From a virus, in IMG/VR virus record IMGVR_UViG_3300024429_000021, positions 1-39,491 of that record: DNA of 39,491 bases. One strand, given 5' to 3'. Made by a program: the position numbers and the translations under genes. How positions within the stretch are numbered: position 1 is the stretch's first letter; each line of letters opens with the position of its first letter. A model generated the notes under the pieces. That model was not told the DNA's origin. It saw only the letters and a program-made list of their open reading frames with translations, and did no database searches. This document shows positions 22,325-31,532 of the stretch, in pieces.

Positions 22325-24891
22325 TGGCCGAGAAGGCGTATACCGTAGAGATGCTCCTCAAGTGGATTGCGGACAACCGCGCGCTCGTAGCGGGTTCTAC
22401 ACAAACCCGCGCCCTGAAGAAAAACGTCAAGGCGTTGCGTGCCGAGATCAAGCTGCTCGGCGCGCAGGCGCTTACTCAATTTAATCTCATCTGCGGCGGG
22501 CTGACGCGTATAGGAAAGAAAGCGATGCTCGCGGGCGGGCTTATCCTGGCCGCGTTTGGCGGGTTCTTTGCAATGGCCTCCAAGCAGGGGGCGATGCTTG
22601 AAGGATACAGGGTTACCCTGCAACAGCTCTACGGGGACGCCACCAAGGCGGGCGAGGCGCTCGAGTGGATTATGGGCATGCAGGTCAAGACTCCATATAC
22701 CCCGGAGGAACTGCTGGGTGCACTCAAGCCTCTCAAGATTTTCGGGATGGACGCCCGCAAGTGGCTGCCTGCAATCGGCGATATGGCATCTACGATGGGC
22801 AAGGATATTATTGATGCGGCTACAGGGGTAGCAAAAGCGTTCTCCGCAGGCCAGGCAGGTGCGGACGCTTTGCGCGAATCGTATGGTGTGACCATGACTA
22901 ATCTTGTGAAGATCTCGAACTACACGGAGAAAGAATTACGCACGGATATGGAAAAGTACCGCGATGCCTTGTACAAGTTCATCACTGACCCCAAATTCAA
23001 GGGCGGTATGATGCGTTACGCAGCTACGTTCAAGGGCGTCTTCTCGTCTATCAAGGGCGGGATCCAAACGTTTATGATGTTTCTGGGAGAGGCTGTTAAT
23101 AAGGTGATGAAGGCGGATCTCAAGAAGATAGTTGACTGGTTTGTAAAGATGTACGAATCGGGCAAGCTTGCCGAGTGGGCCGAGCGCGTGGCTAAGGGGT
23201 TCAAGATGATCTACGAAGGGTTAAAGAAGGCGGGCGCGATAATCTGGAAGTTCATCAAGCCGTTCGTAGAATTCTTCCGCGAGCATCCTAAAATGTTAAA
23301 GTGGGCCGTGGCCGCGGTAGCGGTAGGCGGCGCTTTGCTGCTGGTCGGCGGCGGGATCATGTTCGTGGTCGGCAAGCTCGGCCAGCTGGGCGTAGGGCTC
23401 GTGCGCGGGATCGGTATGCTCAAGAAGTTCGGGGGCACGTTGATGGCGTTGTTTACGAAGACCAAAGCCGCAGGAGGGCTCGGCAGTCTCATGGGCGGCC
23501 TGGCTGCCAAGGGCGGGATCATGGGCAAGATCGGCGGCCTGTTTGCCGGAGGCGGTGCGGCAGCCGGAGGGGGAATCGCAGCCACACTGGCCACCGCGCT
23601 CCCCATCATCGGTGGAGTTATTGCCGGATTGGCTTTGCTCGCAACCGCATGGAAAAAGAATTTTGCCGGCATCCGGGAAGCCACTAAAAAAGCACTCGAG
23701 CCGCTTGCCGACATAGCGCGCAGCCTGTTAGGCTTGAAGGCAGGCATAAGTCCTATCAAAGCTATCGGGAAACTGCTCAAGGAGATCTGGCTCGGGCTTG
23801 CCAGGGTCGTGGCTCCGGTCTTTAAGCTTATCGTCAAGGTAATCGGCGCGCAGCTCAGGATCCTCAAGGCTATCGTTACTCCCATCATCGAGGCGATTCA
23901 GAAGATCTTCCAAGCACTTGGCCTTGTCGGGGAAGGTGCTGCTGAAGGGATAGGCGGTGCGTTCGAAGGCCTGGCTACGGTGATCGGGAAAATAGCGGAC
24001 GCGATCGGCTGGGTCATAGACGTGATTGCTACAGGATACGAGTGGACGATCGGCCTGATGGTGAAAGGCATCAAGGAGCTGATAGCGGGCACATCGACCG
24101 TAGGCAAGGTTTTGCGCGTGATCTTCTATCCGCTTACCATAATCATCCTGCAGATCAAGGGCATCATCGCGGTCGTAAAGGCGGTGATCGGTTGGTTTCG
24201 CAAGACCGGTGACGAGGGGGTCTCGAACTGGCAGAAGATAGGCAATGCGGTACGGTTCGTATGTGGCTTCATCAAGCTCGTAGTGGAAAAGACAATCGGC
24301 AAAGCGATTGAGATATTCCAGAAGCTGTGGGAGGGTATCAAGAAAGGTGCTGCCGCGGCATGGAACTGGATAAAATCAAAGTTGATCGATCCGCTTGTAA
24401 GGGTCTTTAATTGGCTCAAGGAGAAGGTGTTCGAGCCTTTCTGCGACTTCCTTGCCCGCATATTTGATCCTCTCCTCGACGCCTTCCAGTCAGTAATAGA
24501 TGGAATTAAGAGAATGCTGGGCGAACTCTTTTCAAAGAAGGCAGTGGCATGGGTAGGCAAATTGTTCGGTATATCTGAGGAGAACATCAAAAACCTACAG
24601 GAGTGGAGTAAAGCCACAGGTGCTACCGCTGCTGAAAAGCGCGCTGAGCGCAAAGAGAAACGCGAGGAGCGCAAGGCTGCGCGGCTTGCACCAATCCCGT
24701 CTGGCGCAGGTACAGGTGCAGGCGGCGCAGGAGGCGGAGGAGCAGGCGGTGGGGGCCCCACGATTCAGAATAACTACTACCACTTCCACATTGGCCATGA
24801 CGCGATAAAGATACTCGCGGCAAAGCTCTCCCCGCAGGAGTTCCTGCAGTTACTCGGTAAATCACTTATTCTGGAGATTGGAGAAACGTAA
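22324..24891 (+). CDS. Tail tape measure protein
   Basis: 855 residues, which at ~1.5 angstrom per residue predicts a tail near 128 nm. The N-terminal part is helical and charged (LVAGSTQTRALKKNVKALRA, then MLEGYRVTLQQLYGDATKAG), with a conserved-type PYTPEELLGALKPL. The middle has hydrophobic stretches at about 320-360 and 410-440 rich in Gly and Ala, expected to insert in the host membrane. The C-terminus is a coiled, Lys/Arg/Glu-rich segment then a Gly-rich linker (near 795-815). It starts at the chaperone fusion stop (TAATG). Confidence 0.93.
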   Translation: MAEKAYTVEMLLKWIADNRALVAGSTQTRALKKNVKALRAEIKLLGAQALTQFNLICGGLTRIGKKAMLAGGLILAAFGGFFAMASKQGAMLEGYRVTLQQLYGDATKAGEALEWIMGMQVKTPYTPEELLGALKPLKIFGMDARKWLPAIGDMASTMGKDIIDAATGVAKAFSAGQAGADALRESYGVTMTNLVKISNYTEKELRTDMEKYRDALYKFITDPKFKGGMMRYAATFKGVFSSIKGGIQTFMMFLGEAVNKVMKADLKKIVDWFVKMYESGKLAEWAERVAKGFKMIYEGLKKAGAIIWKFIKPFVEFFREHPKMLKWAVAAVAVGGALLLVGGGIMFVVGKLGQLGVGLVRGIGMLKKFGGTLMALFTKTKAAGGLGSLMGGLAAKGGIMGKIGGLFAGGGAAAGGGIAATLATALPIIGGVIAGLALLATAWKKNFAGIREATKKALEPLADIARSLLGLKAGISPIKAIGKLLKEIWLGLARVVAPVFKLIVKVIGAQLRILKAIVTPIIEAIQKIFQALGLVGEGAAEGIGGAFEGLATVIGKIADAIGWVIDVIATGYEWTIGLMVKGIKELIAGTSTVGKVLRVIFYPLTIIILQIKGIIAVVKAVIGWFRKTGDEGVSNWQKIGNAVRFVCGFIKLVVEKTIGKAIEIFQKLWEGIKKGAAAAWNWIKSKLIDPLVRVFNWLKEKVFEPFCDFLARIFDPLLDAFQSVIDGIKRMLGELFSKKAVAWVGKLFGISEENIKNLQEWSKATGATAAEKRAERKEKREERKAARLAPIPSGAGTGAGGAGGGGAGGGGPTIQNNYYHFHIGHDAIKILAAKLSPQEFLQLLGKSLILEIGET

Positions 24892-25427
24892 TGGGTATTC
24901 TGTTTGCAGGCAAGGAATCTACCGGACGATTATACCGTAAGCCTAAGGCCATGCTGTCGCTGGGGAACTGGTACTTTGACGGGTTCGTGTTCGTGCTGCC
25001 GGCCTGGATAAGTCTGCGGCCTCGCAGGCAGATAGTCGTAACCCAGGTACAAGGCCTCGAAGATACGGTCAAGGAAATCATGGATTTGCAAGGGTATGAG
25101 GTTGACATCCAGGGGGAGATCGGCAACTGGGAGGTCCGTACGATTTTCCGCAGTTCTATCTTTATGATACTCCATGGGCCGATTAAAGGGACAAACGATA
25201 TCCGGGATCTGCTTGCTATGTTTCGCGACAAAAAGAAACCCCTGGAGGCAGTCGATGAAGAAGGGATCCTGGCCGCGGCAGGGATTAGCAACCTGGTCAT
25301 CCACGACATATCCATAGAGCCTATCCGCGAGAAGCCGCATGCCTTCTCGATCTCGCTCGGCTGTTATTCCGAGCTTAACCCGGACGTAAGCATCGTAGAC
25401 CTGATGCCCGAGGAAGGACTGTTCTGA
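24891..25427 (+). CDS. Baseplate-proximal protein, DUF6046-like
   Basis: 178 residues. The pattern (RRQIVVTQVQGLEDTVKEIM, then YEVDIQGEIGNWEVRTIFRS and VIHDISIEPIREKPHAFSIS) resembles DUF6046, found after the tape measure in contractile phages; it probably joins tube to baseplate. Start and stop overlap neighbours (TAATG, TGATG), so it is translated as part of a coupled baseplate cassette. Confidence 0.7.
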   Translation: MGILFAGKESTGRLYRKPKAMLSLGNWYFDGFVFVLPAWISLRPRRQIVVTQVQGLEDTVKEIMDLQGYEVDIQGEIGNWEVRTIFRSSIFMILHGPIKGTNDIRDLLAMFRDKKKPLEAVDEEGILAAAGISNLVIHDISIEPIREKPHAFSISLGCYSELNPDVSIVDLMPEEGLF

Positions 25428-25870
25428 TGGAACAGCAGTTTGTTGAACACGCCCTGGGCGCGAAGCAGGACCTCTTCTTCCTGGCCGAGTTCTACTACGG
25501 CAACGCCGGCCTGTGGTGGGTGATCTATCACGTGAACATCGAGGAGATCGGGGACGACCCGGAACGACTTGAACCCGGGACGGTGTTACGGGTTCCTCTG
25601 CTTGCAGTTAAGCGGCAGCGCATGGACATGCCTACCTACATCCCGGCGACCCCTTACGAGGCGTCGAAAGACCCGCTTGTCCAGCTCTGCGAAGATCGCT
25701 ACGGCGATGCGGTGCTTTACTTCGATTTACTTGAGGCCTCGGAGCTTGAGGGCGACGAGGTGCTTGTGCCCGGAACCAGGCTCACGCTTCCGCCGCACGG
25801 GAACCCATACGACCTAAAAAAAGCCGAGTTCTATCGCGAGAAGTTTTACTCGGCGCGGAGCAGCTACTGA
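25427..25870 (+). CDS. LysM-like tail/baseplate protein (gpX type)
   Basis: 147 residues holding two LysM-like units: LGAKQDLFFLAEFYYGN-GLWWVIY to LEPGTVLRVP (about 10-58), and ASKDPLVQLCEDRYGDAVLY to VPGTRLTLPP (about 76-122). Small LysM proteins between tape measure and hub (tail protein X family) bind the tube end in the baseplate. Translation is coupled on both sides. Confidence 0.75.
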   Translation: MEQQFVEHALGAKQDLFFLAEFYYGNAGLWWVIYHVNIEEIGDDPERLEPGTVLRVPLLAVKRQRMDMPTYIPATPYEASKDPLVQLCEDRYGDAVLYFDLLEASELEGDEVLVPGTRLTLPPHGNPYDLKKAEFYREKFYSARSSY

Positions 25871-26985
25871 TGCCTGTGCTGGTGCCTGAGTTCAAGCTGA
25901 AGCTGGGCCGCTGCACAGTCAAGGCGGTCTCGAACATCCGGGTAACGCTCTCGCGCAAATTACTGTGCGACGTGGCTGAGATCGAACTGCCTCTGCTTGC
26001 CGAGACCGATCTTTCCAAGCTGAAAGAAGGCGGCGCGGCCACAGGCGGCGAGGTTGAAATCTCGCTCGGCTGGGAAGGCGCGGAACCGGAACCGGTGTTC
26101 ACCGGCGTTATCACCGAGGTATTGCCGAACCAGCCGCTCGTTATCAAGTGTGAAGATCACGGGCACGCGCTCAAAACAACCCGGTTCCAGAAGACGTTTA
26201 AGAAGGCCAACATCGGTCCCCTGGGTGGACCAGAGACATGGTACTCGGAGATTGCCGCTTACGCCATCGCCCAGGCCGGGCTTACGCCCGAGATCTCGGA
26301 TTTATATGTTGGAACGGCAAGTGATGACATTGTTGACAAGAGCGTTACCATAGATCATCAAACCTGTATGCAGGTGATGGAGAAGCTGCGGGAGAACGGT
26401 TGGGATTCCTTCTGTATCCCATGCACGAAAGAGTTTTACTATGGCCCCGATCACCCTTGGGCATACGGGGTTCTCAAGCAAGATAGAACTTTCAAGTTCT
26501 CATTTAAGGACCTGCGCGTGCTGGGAAAGATCGAGTACGCACCGATCATCGCGCCGCAGGGGTTTAAGTTCACACCGGGGGATAAGATCGGTAAGGTGAT
26601 TGTCCATTTAGTCAATTCCGAATTTACCAAGCCTGCAGTCCATGGCGAGCACCCCCCCAAAGGCGAAGGCGGAGAGCCAGTTAAGGAATTTAGCATCACA
26701 GGAAGTTACGAAAAGAAGGAGGATGGAGAGGAAAAGGCTGCTACACTGGCGCGGAACCTATACTACAAATACAATGCCCCCTCCATAGAAGGAGCGATCA
26801 AGATATTCGGCAACCAGTTTATCAAGCATTCAGAACAAGTAATGGTGCGAGATCCCGATCACCCTGAGCGTTGTGGCCCTGGGCAAGATTTATCTTTTGT
26901 AATTGATGAAGTGGTACACGAGTTCGGCCCCTCTGTAGGCTTCAAGACTAGTTTAACCCTTTGTCAGAAGCAGGAGAAAAGATGA
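25870..26985 (+). CDS. Baseplate hub protein, Mu gp44 / P2 gpD-like
   Basis: 371 residues. The N-terminus is beta-rich (EFKLKLGRCTVKAVSNIRVT, LSRKLLCDVAEIELPLLAET), then GVITEVLPNQPLVIKCEDHG and a central YAIAQAGLT...DHQTCMQVMEKLRENGWD domain. The C-terminus has GNQFIKHSEQVMVRDPDH and a final FSVIDE-type strand. This is the phage late control D / gp27-like hub fold that holds the spike. The stop overlaps the spike gene start. Confidence 0.85.
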   Translation: MPVLVPEFKLKLGRCTVKAVSNIRVTLSRKLLCDVAEIELPLLAETDLSKLKEGGAATGGEVEISLGWEGAEPEPVFTGVITEVLPNQPLVIKCEDHGHALKTTRFQKTFKKANIGPLGGPETWYSEIAAYAIAQAGLTPEISDLYVGTASDDIVDKSVTIDHQTCMQVMEKLRENGWDSFCIPCTKEFYYGPDHPWAYGVLKQDRTFKFSFKDLRVLGKIEYAPIIAPQGFKFTPGDKIGKVIVHLVNSEFTKPAVHGEHPPKGEGGEPVKEFSITGSYEKKEDGEEKAATLARNLYYKYNAPSIEGAIKIFGNQFIKHSEQVMVRDPDHPERCGPGQDLSFVIDEVVHEFGPSVGFKTSLTLCQKQEKR

Positions 26986-27644
26986 GTGGTCCGAGATCTG
27001 TAACGCAGCCCGGAACGGGAAAAGAAATACTGCAGAAGCTGATGGGCTCTGACCTTAATCAGGATGCTATTGTAGGCAAGGTTACAGCGCGGCAGTTCCT
27101 GACTCCTGCGGGTTGGGCTTTGCCTGACCGTGAGCCTTACGGGTTCTGGTGCGACGTGCAGCCGGAGAAGGAAGGCGAAGAATTACTCCAGTACGTGCCG
27201 ATGAGCTTCAGGGTAATGAACCTTGCCGACGACCTGGGCTTTATCCTCGTGCCGAAGATGGACACCGAGGTGCTGGTCTCCCAGGTAGACGGCAGACCGA
27301 CTATAGAGGCGTGTCAGGAGTGGGACTATTTTATCCTTAAGAAGGGTGAGGATTTCTATCTAACCGTAGATAACCAGAATAATGTTGAGCTGCAGACCTC
27401 TGGCGCCGCGAGCGTCAAGGTGCTCAAGACTTCCAAGGAAGAGGTCGGGATCTCGAAACAGATCGTAGCGCCGCAGATTGTCCTTGGGCCTTCGGGAAGT
27501 AACCAGGCCGTGCTGGGCAACATGCTGCAGCTCTGGCTTTCTTCTCATACGCACGGCACGCTTAAACCAGGGGATCCCACAACCCCGCCGCTTCAGACAA
27601 GCACGCTCCCAGGCATCTTGTCGCTGATAAACAAACTGGATTAG
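26982..27644 (+). CDS. Baseplate spike/assembly protein V, Mu gp45-like
   Basis: 220 residues from the ATG at 26982 (overlapping the previous stop, AGGAG upstream) rather than the in-frame ATG at 26961. An N-terminal OB-type segment (IVGKVTARQFLTPAGWALPD, MSFRVMNLADDLGFILVPKM) is followed by a repetitive beta region (LTVDNQNNVELQTSGAASVK) and a tail with WLSSHTHGT, a His-x-His style metal-binding element seen in gpV spike tips. It pierces the host outer membrane. Confidence 0.85.
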   Translation: MSGPRSVTQPGTGKEILQKLMGSDLNQDAIVGKVTARQFLTPAGWALPDREPYGFWCDVQPEKEGEELLQYVPMSFRVMNLADDLGFILVPKMDTEVLVSQVDGRPTIEACQEWDYFILKKGEDFYLTVDNQNNVELQTSGAASVKVLKTSKEEVGISKQIVAPQIVLGPSGSNQAVLGNMLQLWLSSHTHGTLKPGDPTTPPLQTSTLPGILSLINKLD

Positions 27645-27652
27645 GAGGAAAG

Positions 27653-28051
27653 GTGATCGACCTCGGCCGTGACATCAAGCTGGAAGTAGATACCAGTGAC
27701 GGGAGGATCCTCGACGTGGTTATTGAAGACGGGGATTTTGCGCTGCAGGAAGGCCGCGAGTGTCTGAAGCAGGACCTTCTAAACGAGCTGTGGTGTCAGT
27801 ACTACGATTGGGCGTTGGCCTATACGGTAGGAACCCGGCTGCCGGAGTTCGTGAACATGCCTGAGAGTGGGCTTGAGCTCGCCGATCTTACGAACGCTAT
27901 CCGTGAGCCTTTGGAACGCGAGGATCGGCTCGTGCGCGGACGCTATACAATTGAGTTCACGGATGCAGGCTTCTCCTGCGAGGTGATCCCCGTATCCCTG
28001 GTCCAGCCGCAGAAGATGGCGCTGGAGATAAAACGGATCAAGGGGCAGTGA
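27653..28051 (+). CDS. Baseplate protein W-like, Mu gp46-like
   Basis: 132 residues from a GTG with AGGAGG. Its features (IKLEVDTSDGRILDVVIEDG, FALQEGRECLKQDLLNELWC, then ADLTNAIREPLEREDRLVRG) match gp46/gp25-like wedge proteins, which start sheath assembly from the baseplate. The stop overlaps the next small ORF. Confidence 0.82.
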   Translation: MIDLGRDIKLEVDTSDGRILDVVIEDGDFALQEGRECLKQDLLNELWCQYYDWALAYTVGTRLPEFVNMPESGLELADLTNAIREPLEREDRLVRGRYTIEFTDAGFSCEVIPVSLVQPQKMALEIKRIKGQ

Positions 28052-28230
28052 TGCTTGCCGAAGGTCGCCTTATGATGAACAATTGCCGTTATTGGGTTTC
28101 CGAAAGCTATGATGAGCTATATCAATTCTGTGTGGGGAATGCCATTAACCCGCAGTGGATCAGACGTAAAAGGAGAAAGTATTACTTGAGGCTGTGGGGG
28201 AGTTATCGAAATAAAGGAAGGAGGACTTAA
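28051..28230 (+). CDS. Small DUF4031-like protein inside the baseplate cassette
   Basis: 59 residues from the ATG at 28051, overlapping the previous stop; the stop overlaps the next start. It is basic, with WVSESYDELYQFCVGNAINP and WIRRKRRKYYLRLW, a pattern like DUF4031 (a short domain with an aromatic-rich, DELH-type helix). The role is unknown. It lies between gp46-like and gp47-like genes, where Mu has none. Confidence 0.55.
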   Translation: MLAEGRLMMNNCRYWVSESYDELYQFCVGNAINPQWIRRKRRKYYLRLWGSYRNKGRRT

Positions 28231-28775
28231 TGAGTCTTCATTTTAAAACAGCTAACGAAGTTTTTACCGACATGAAGACCCAGATGCAAGCCGAGGCCCC
28301 GGAAGTAACCAACTGGCGGACGCGCGGCGTGGTGCGCTCGATTTTGGCCGTGGTCGCCGCGGCCCTGTCCATGCTCTGGGACAGGCTCAAGCTCATGTAT
28401 CTGGGCATCTGGGCGCAGTACGCGGACAGGCTAACCCTGCGCCGCTACTACGAACTGTGGGGTCTGGCCTGGTCGGAGAACCTTGCTACCGAGACCGCGC
28501 GCGAAACCGTGCTCGGTATGTATCGGCAAAAAGGCAAGGGCACCAAAGCGTGGTATAGATCTGTGGTGCTTAGCGAATTCAAGGAACACGTAACCGATGC
28601 CACCGTCACTGTGCGGGCGCGCGGCCCGAATACTATAGATATCGAGGTCTCTTATAACGGCGGCCCGGTGCTTGCCGACGACGAGTTCAGCATACAGGAC
28701 ATCCAGGATTTCTTCGACGACGACGAGAACAACGTCGTCGGCGCGGAGGTACTGGTAGCAAGCGTGGAGGCATAA
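28230..28775 (+). CDS. Baseplate wedge protein J-like (Mu gp47), condensed form
   Basis: 181 residues, about half the usual J length. The N-terminal part (FTDMKTQMQAEAPEVTNW, GVVRSILAVVAAALSMLWDR, then YYELWGLAWSENLATETARE) and C-terminal part (VTVRARGPNTIDIEVSYNGG, ending VVGAEVLVASVEA) match J ends, while the central beta domain is missing. J proteins form the baseplate ring that triggers contraction. AAGGAGG lies upstream. Confidence 0.7.
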   Translation: MSLHFKTANEVFTDMKTQMQAEAPEVTNWRTRGVVRSILAVVAAALSMLWDRLKLMYLGIWAQYADRLTLRRYYELWGLAWSENLATETARETVLGMYRQKGKGTKAWYRSVVLSEFKEHVTDATVTVRARGPNTIDIEVSYNGGPVLADDEFSIQDIQDFFDDDENNVVGAEVLVASVEA

Positions 28776-28778
28776 GCC

Positions 28779-29405
28779 GTGAGCCGCTTTCGCTTCAATT
28801 TCAACATCCTCACAGGTCGCAAGGCGTTCCGGGACCTCAAAGAAGATAGCCCGCTGCGCAAGCTCTTAGAGACTATCCGCAGCGAGTTGACCGAGCGGCC
28901 TGCAGGAGAGCCGGACACCTATGAGTTCGTCGCCGACGGTCTGAACCCGGTCTACGATGCGCGGTTCATCACCCTGGCCTCGGGCGACGATCTTGACAAA
29001 TGGGGCGAGACGCTCGATCTTCCCCGCAACGCCTCGGAACTCGACGCGGCCTACCGGACCCGGCTTTTGACCGAGCTGCGCGACTTCACCTCGTGTCTCA
29101 CCGCCGATGCGCTCATGGATGCGGTGGAGGCAATTACATCCGAGCGCCCCGCAATCGTGGAGATCTGGAGCCTTGCCCCGGATTGGCCCCTGGAGTGGTG
29201 GGAGAATATTGGTTCGGAACACGTTACGTGGTGTGACTGGACGCATCTGGTTGACTTCCTGCTGGTGTTGGATTCCGAGCCTTCGGCGTCTGAACTTAGC
29301 CAGATTGCGCAGAAGATGACAGAACTCAAATTCGCTCCGGCGCGGTGCCTTGTGGTCACCGTCTCCGGAAGCGGATATTACGTGCTTAAAAAGTTGGTTG
29401 AATAA
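28779..29405 (+). CDS. Second baseplate J/gp48-like protein
   Basis: 208 residues, GTG start. It has the J-style TLASGDDLDKWGETLDLPRN and AAYRTRLLTELRDF, and a C-terminal KMTELKFAPARCLVVTVS strand. It sits where Mu has gp48 (tail protein I), yet the motifs look J-like, suggesting a duplicated and diverged pair with the gene before it. Its Trp-rich centre (WPLEWWENIGSEHVTWCDW) is distinctive and may be an insertion. Confidence 0.6.
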   Translation: MSRFRFNFNILTGRKAFRDLKEDSPLRKLLETIRSELTERPAGEPDTYEFVADGLNPVYDARFITLASGDDLDKWGETLDLPRNASELDAAYRTRLLTELRDFTSCLTADALMDAVEAITSERPAIVEIWSLAPDWPLEWWENIGSEHVTWCDWTHLVDFLLVLDSEPSASELSQIAQKMTELKFAPARCLVVTVSGSGYYVLKKLVE

Positions 29406-29415
29406 GGAGTTCGTT

Positions 29416-31419
29416 ATGAGCAATCGCTTTAACCGCAACGACGCGAATGTCAAAGATGACAGGCTGTTCTGCACCGACTTCCAGGTGGACCAAAACGGCC
29501 AGGACGCAGACCTGCTGCAGACCGCCAAGGACTTCGGCTGCCTGCCGTGCATAGGCTCAGGCCTTGACGTTACCAGCCTTTCCGAGCCTGATCACAAAGT
29601 GCAGATTGCGGCAGGCTGGGCCTACGATAAGGATGGGCACCGGATCACCATTTCCTCGGCCCAGGAAGCGGTGCTGACCGATACCGCAGGCGGCGACAAC
29701 TACATCATCCTCTCACATCAGTTCGTCACGTCCGATAACCGCAACGCGCACCGCACCGGCGTTTCCTACCCCACGCGCAAGGCCGACTCGTTTGTAATCA
29801 CCGTTCAGGACATGGCCCCGGGCGTGGACGATATCTGTCTCGCCAACTGCAAGCAGACCGGCACCGGGCCTATCACTATAGACGTTACCGAACGGTTGAG
29901 CAGGGAATGCAAGTTGGTCTCTCAGGACAAGGTGCCGGGCGTTATCCCTGAAGGCGAAGAGGCCGCAGGCCCGCCGCCGCCCCCGGGTTCGAAACCGGAA
30001 CTCCCGGACTACCCCAAAGGCCGGGATGTGCCCATGCCTATCCTCCTTTCCGGCACGCGCAACGAGGAGGCATGGGGCGGGATTGAGACCATCATGCCTG
30101 AGGAACTGGGCCGCACTACGGCCGCTATTGATGCGCTTACGTTAGAACGCGTTAACCTGAAGTCCGGCACCCCTCTGGCCGACGTCAAGATCTGGATAGG
30201 TGACTGGGGCACCGGGCAGCGCGACGCCGAGGACCTCAAGAAGTGCAACTTCACCATGCCTGCGAAATCCGGGGTCACCGCCTGGGACGACGACCTGTGG
30301 ATCACCGACCCGCCTGGCTATTACTACCTGGTGAAATCCGACGAGAGCTGGCACTCGAAGATCACCGATTCAGGCGATACCTGGGTTATCTGCGAAGACG
30401 ACCTGCCTGACGCCGCGTCCGGTGAGTACTATATCTGTCCCTACGCGGAGATATACCGGTCCCAGGTGATCCCGTACAAGACTGACGCCGAGGTGGATGT
30501 CGTAAATCCGCAGACTATGCGATTTTACAACCGCATCGGCTCGCCTGTGGCTCCGATAGTGCTTATCAAGGATCTCAACCTGGGCGGTAAGTACAAGGTC
30601 AAGATAGCGTCGGTGGTCTCAGGCGATAACTATACCAAGTGGGCTGAGGCCGATTTTATTGTAGGCTCCGACGGCCTGGCCTGCTGGCAGCCTTCTTCGG
30701 GTTATCTCAACGTGATCCCGGTAGACGGCGGCGTGGAGATCACTATCCCCGCGCCGCCCGACGGGACGATAGAGCCGGAAGCATACGAACTCTGCTATAC
30801 CTACGGCACGGAGGCAAACCCGGATCCGCCTACGCCTGACTTTGACAACCCGGAGCATCCCACAATCCGCACCAAGGAACGCAAGGTCAAGATAGACGTG
30901 CCCCCGGGCCGGAAGATAAAGGTCAAGTGCCGCGCCATCTTCCGCCGCATGGTGATGCGCTGCGCCGGCGTGGACAAGATCCTTGCCTCCGAAGACGCCT
31001 ACATCACCGCAGGCGGGGTCTCTATTCGCCGCAACCGCAAGGCCTTCACCGGCTTGATCCAGGAGTCGGGCATCGCTTCGCAGGGGACTGCAGTAGCCGA
31101 CGAGGTCCCGCTTGCAAATCCCGTCTGGCCTGAGAAGATCTCCCTGTTCAACCCTACAGGCTCGGCCATCACCGACATCGAGGTCTACGTGCACGGCTCG
31201 AATCAAACCTACACCGCAGGCCGCAAGATCGAGATCTCAGCCACCGGCGATGAAACCGAAATCGGGTCAAAGGCGCGCGTAGAAAAGGCCATCTCCGACT
31301 ATCGCATCACGGACATAGGCATGGTAATTACGGTCAAGAATATCAAGGGATCCTCGCAGGACGTTACTCTGCGCTGGGGCGTTCAGTATCGCGAGGATGC
31401 TGAGGGCGAGCTGGCATGA
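29416..31419 (+). CDS. Tail fibre protein / fibre base
   Basis: 667 residues from the ATG at 29416 (AAGGAG upstream). The N-terminus resembles a baseplate-attached fibre base (MSNRFNRNDANVKDDRLFCT, VQIAAGWAYDKDGHRITISS). A long Pro-rich hinge (near 175-200) and repeated beta domains follow. One at about 365-505 resembles fibronectin type III-like modules (VKIASVVSGDNYTKWAEADF; YELCYTYG). It probably links the baseplate to the receptor-binding protein two genes downstream. Confidence 0.7.
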   Translation: MSNRFNRNDANVKDDRLFCTDFQVDQNGQDADLLQTAKDFGCLPCIGSGLDVTSLSEPDHKVQIAAGWAYDKDGHRITISSAQEAVLTDTAGGDNYIILSHQFVTSDNRNAHRTGVSYPTRKADSFVITVQDMAPGVDDICLANCKQTGTGPITIDVTERLSRECKLVSQDKVPGVIPEGEEAAGPPPPPGSKPELPDYPKGRDVPMPILLSGTRNEEAWGGIETIMPEELGRTTAAIDALTLERVNLKSGTPLADVKIWIGDWGTGQRDAEDLKKCNFTMPAKSGVTAWDDDLWITDPPGYYYLVKSDESWHSKITDSGDTWVICEDDLPDAASGEYYICPYAEIYRSQVIPYKTDAEVDVVNPQTMRFYNRIGSPVAPIVLIKDLNLGGKYKVKIASVVSGDNYTKWAEADFIVGSDGLACWQPSSGYLNVIPVDGGVEITIPAPPDGTIEPEAYELCYTYGTEANPDPPTPDFDNPEHPTIRTKERKVKIDVPPGRKIKVKCRAIFRRMVMRCAGVDKILASEDAYITAGGVSIRRNRKAFTGLIQESGIASQGTAVADEVPLANPVWPEKISLFNPTGSAITDIEVYVHGSNQTYTAGRKIEISATGDETEIGSKARVEKAISDYRITDIGMVITVKNIKGSSQDVTLRWGVQYREDAEGELA

Positions 31420-31532
31420 TAAAGGCCATAAAATCGGACACTATGTCCTCCCCGGCGGGCGGCAGATTCCTGATCCCTATCTGTGTTCTGTCGTCCGTCG
31501 GGGCATTAACTGAAACAAGGAGAACCAAATGA
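31416..31532 (+). CDS. 38-residue ORF coupled between two tail fibre genes
   Basis: It begins with an ATGA overlap on the fibre stop and ends with an ATGA overlap on the next fibre start, filling the 110-base spacer completely. The product (MIKAIKSDTMSSPAGGRFLI, then a short hydrophobic stretch PICVLSSVGAL) has no recognisable domain. The double overlap supports translation, perhaps simply as a coupling device. AAGGAG for the next gene lies within it. Confidence 0.5.
   Translation: MIKAIKSDTMSSPAGGRFLIPICVLSSVGALTETRRTK

Noticed and set aside
23211-23888. 225-codon minus-strand Pro/Ala-rich frame over the tape measure gene
   Set aside because: Produced by Gly/Ala-rich codons in the sense strand; no independent evidence.
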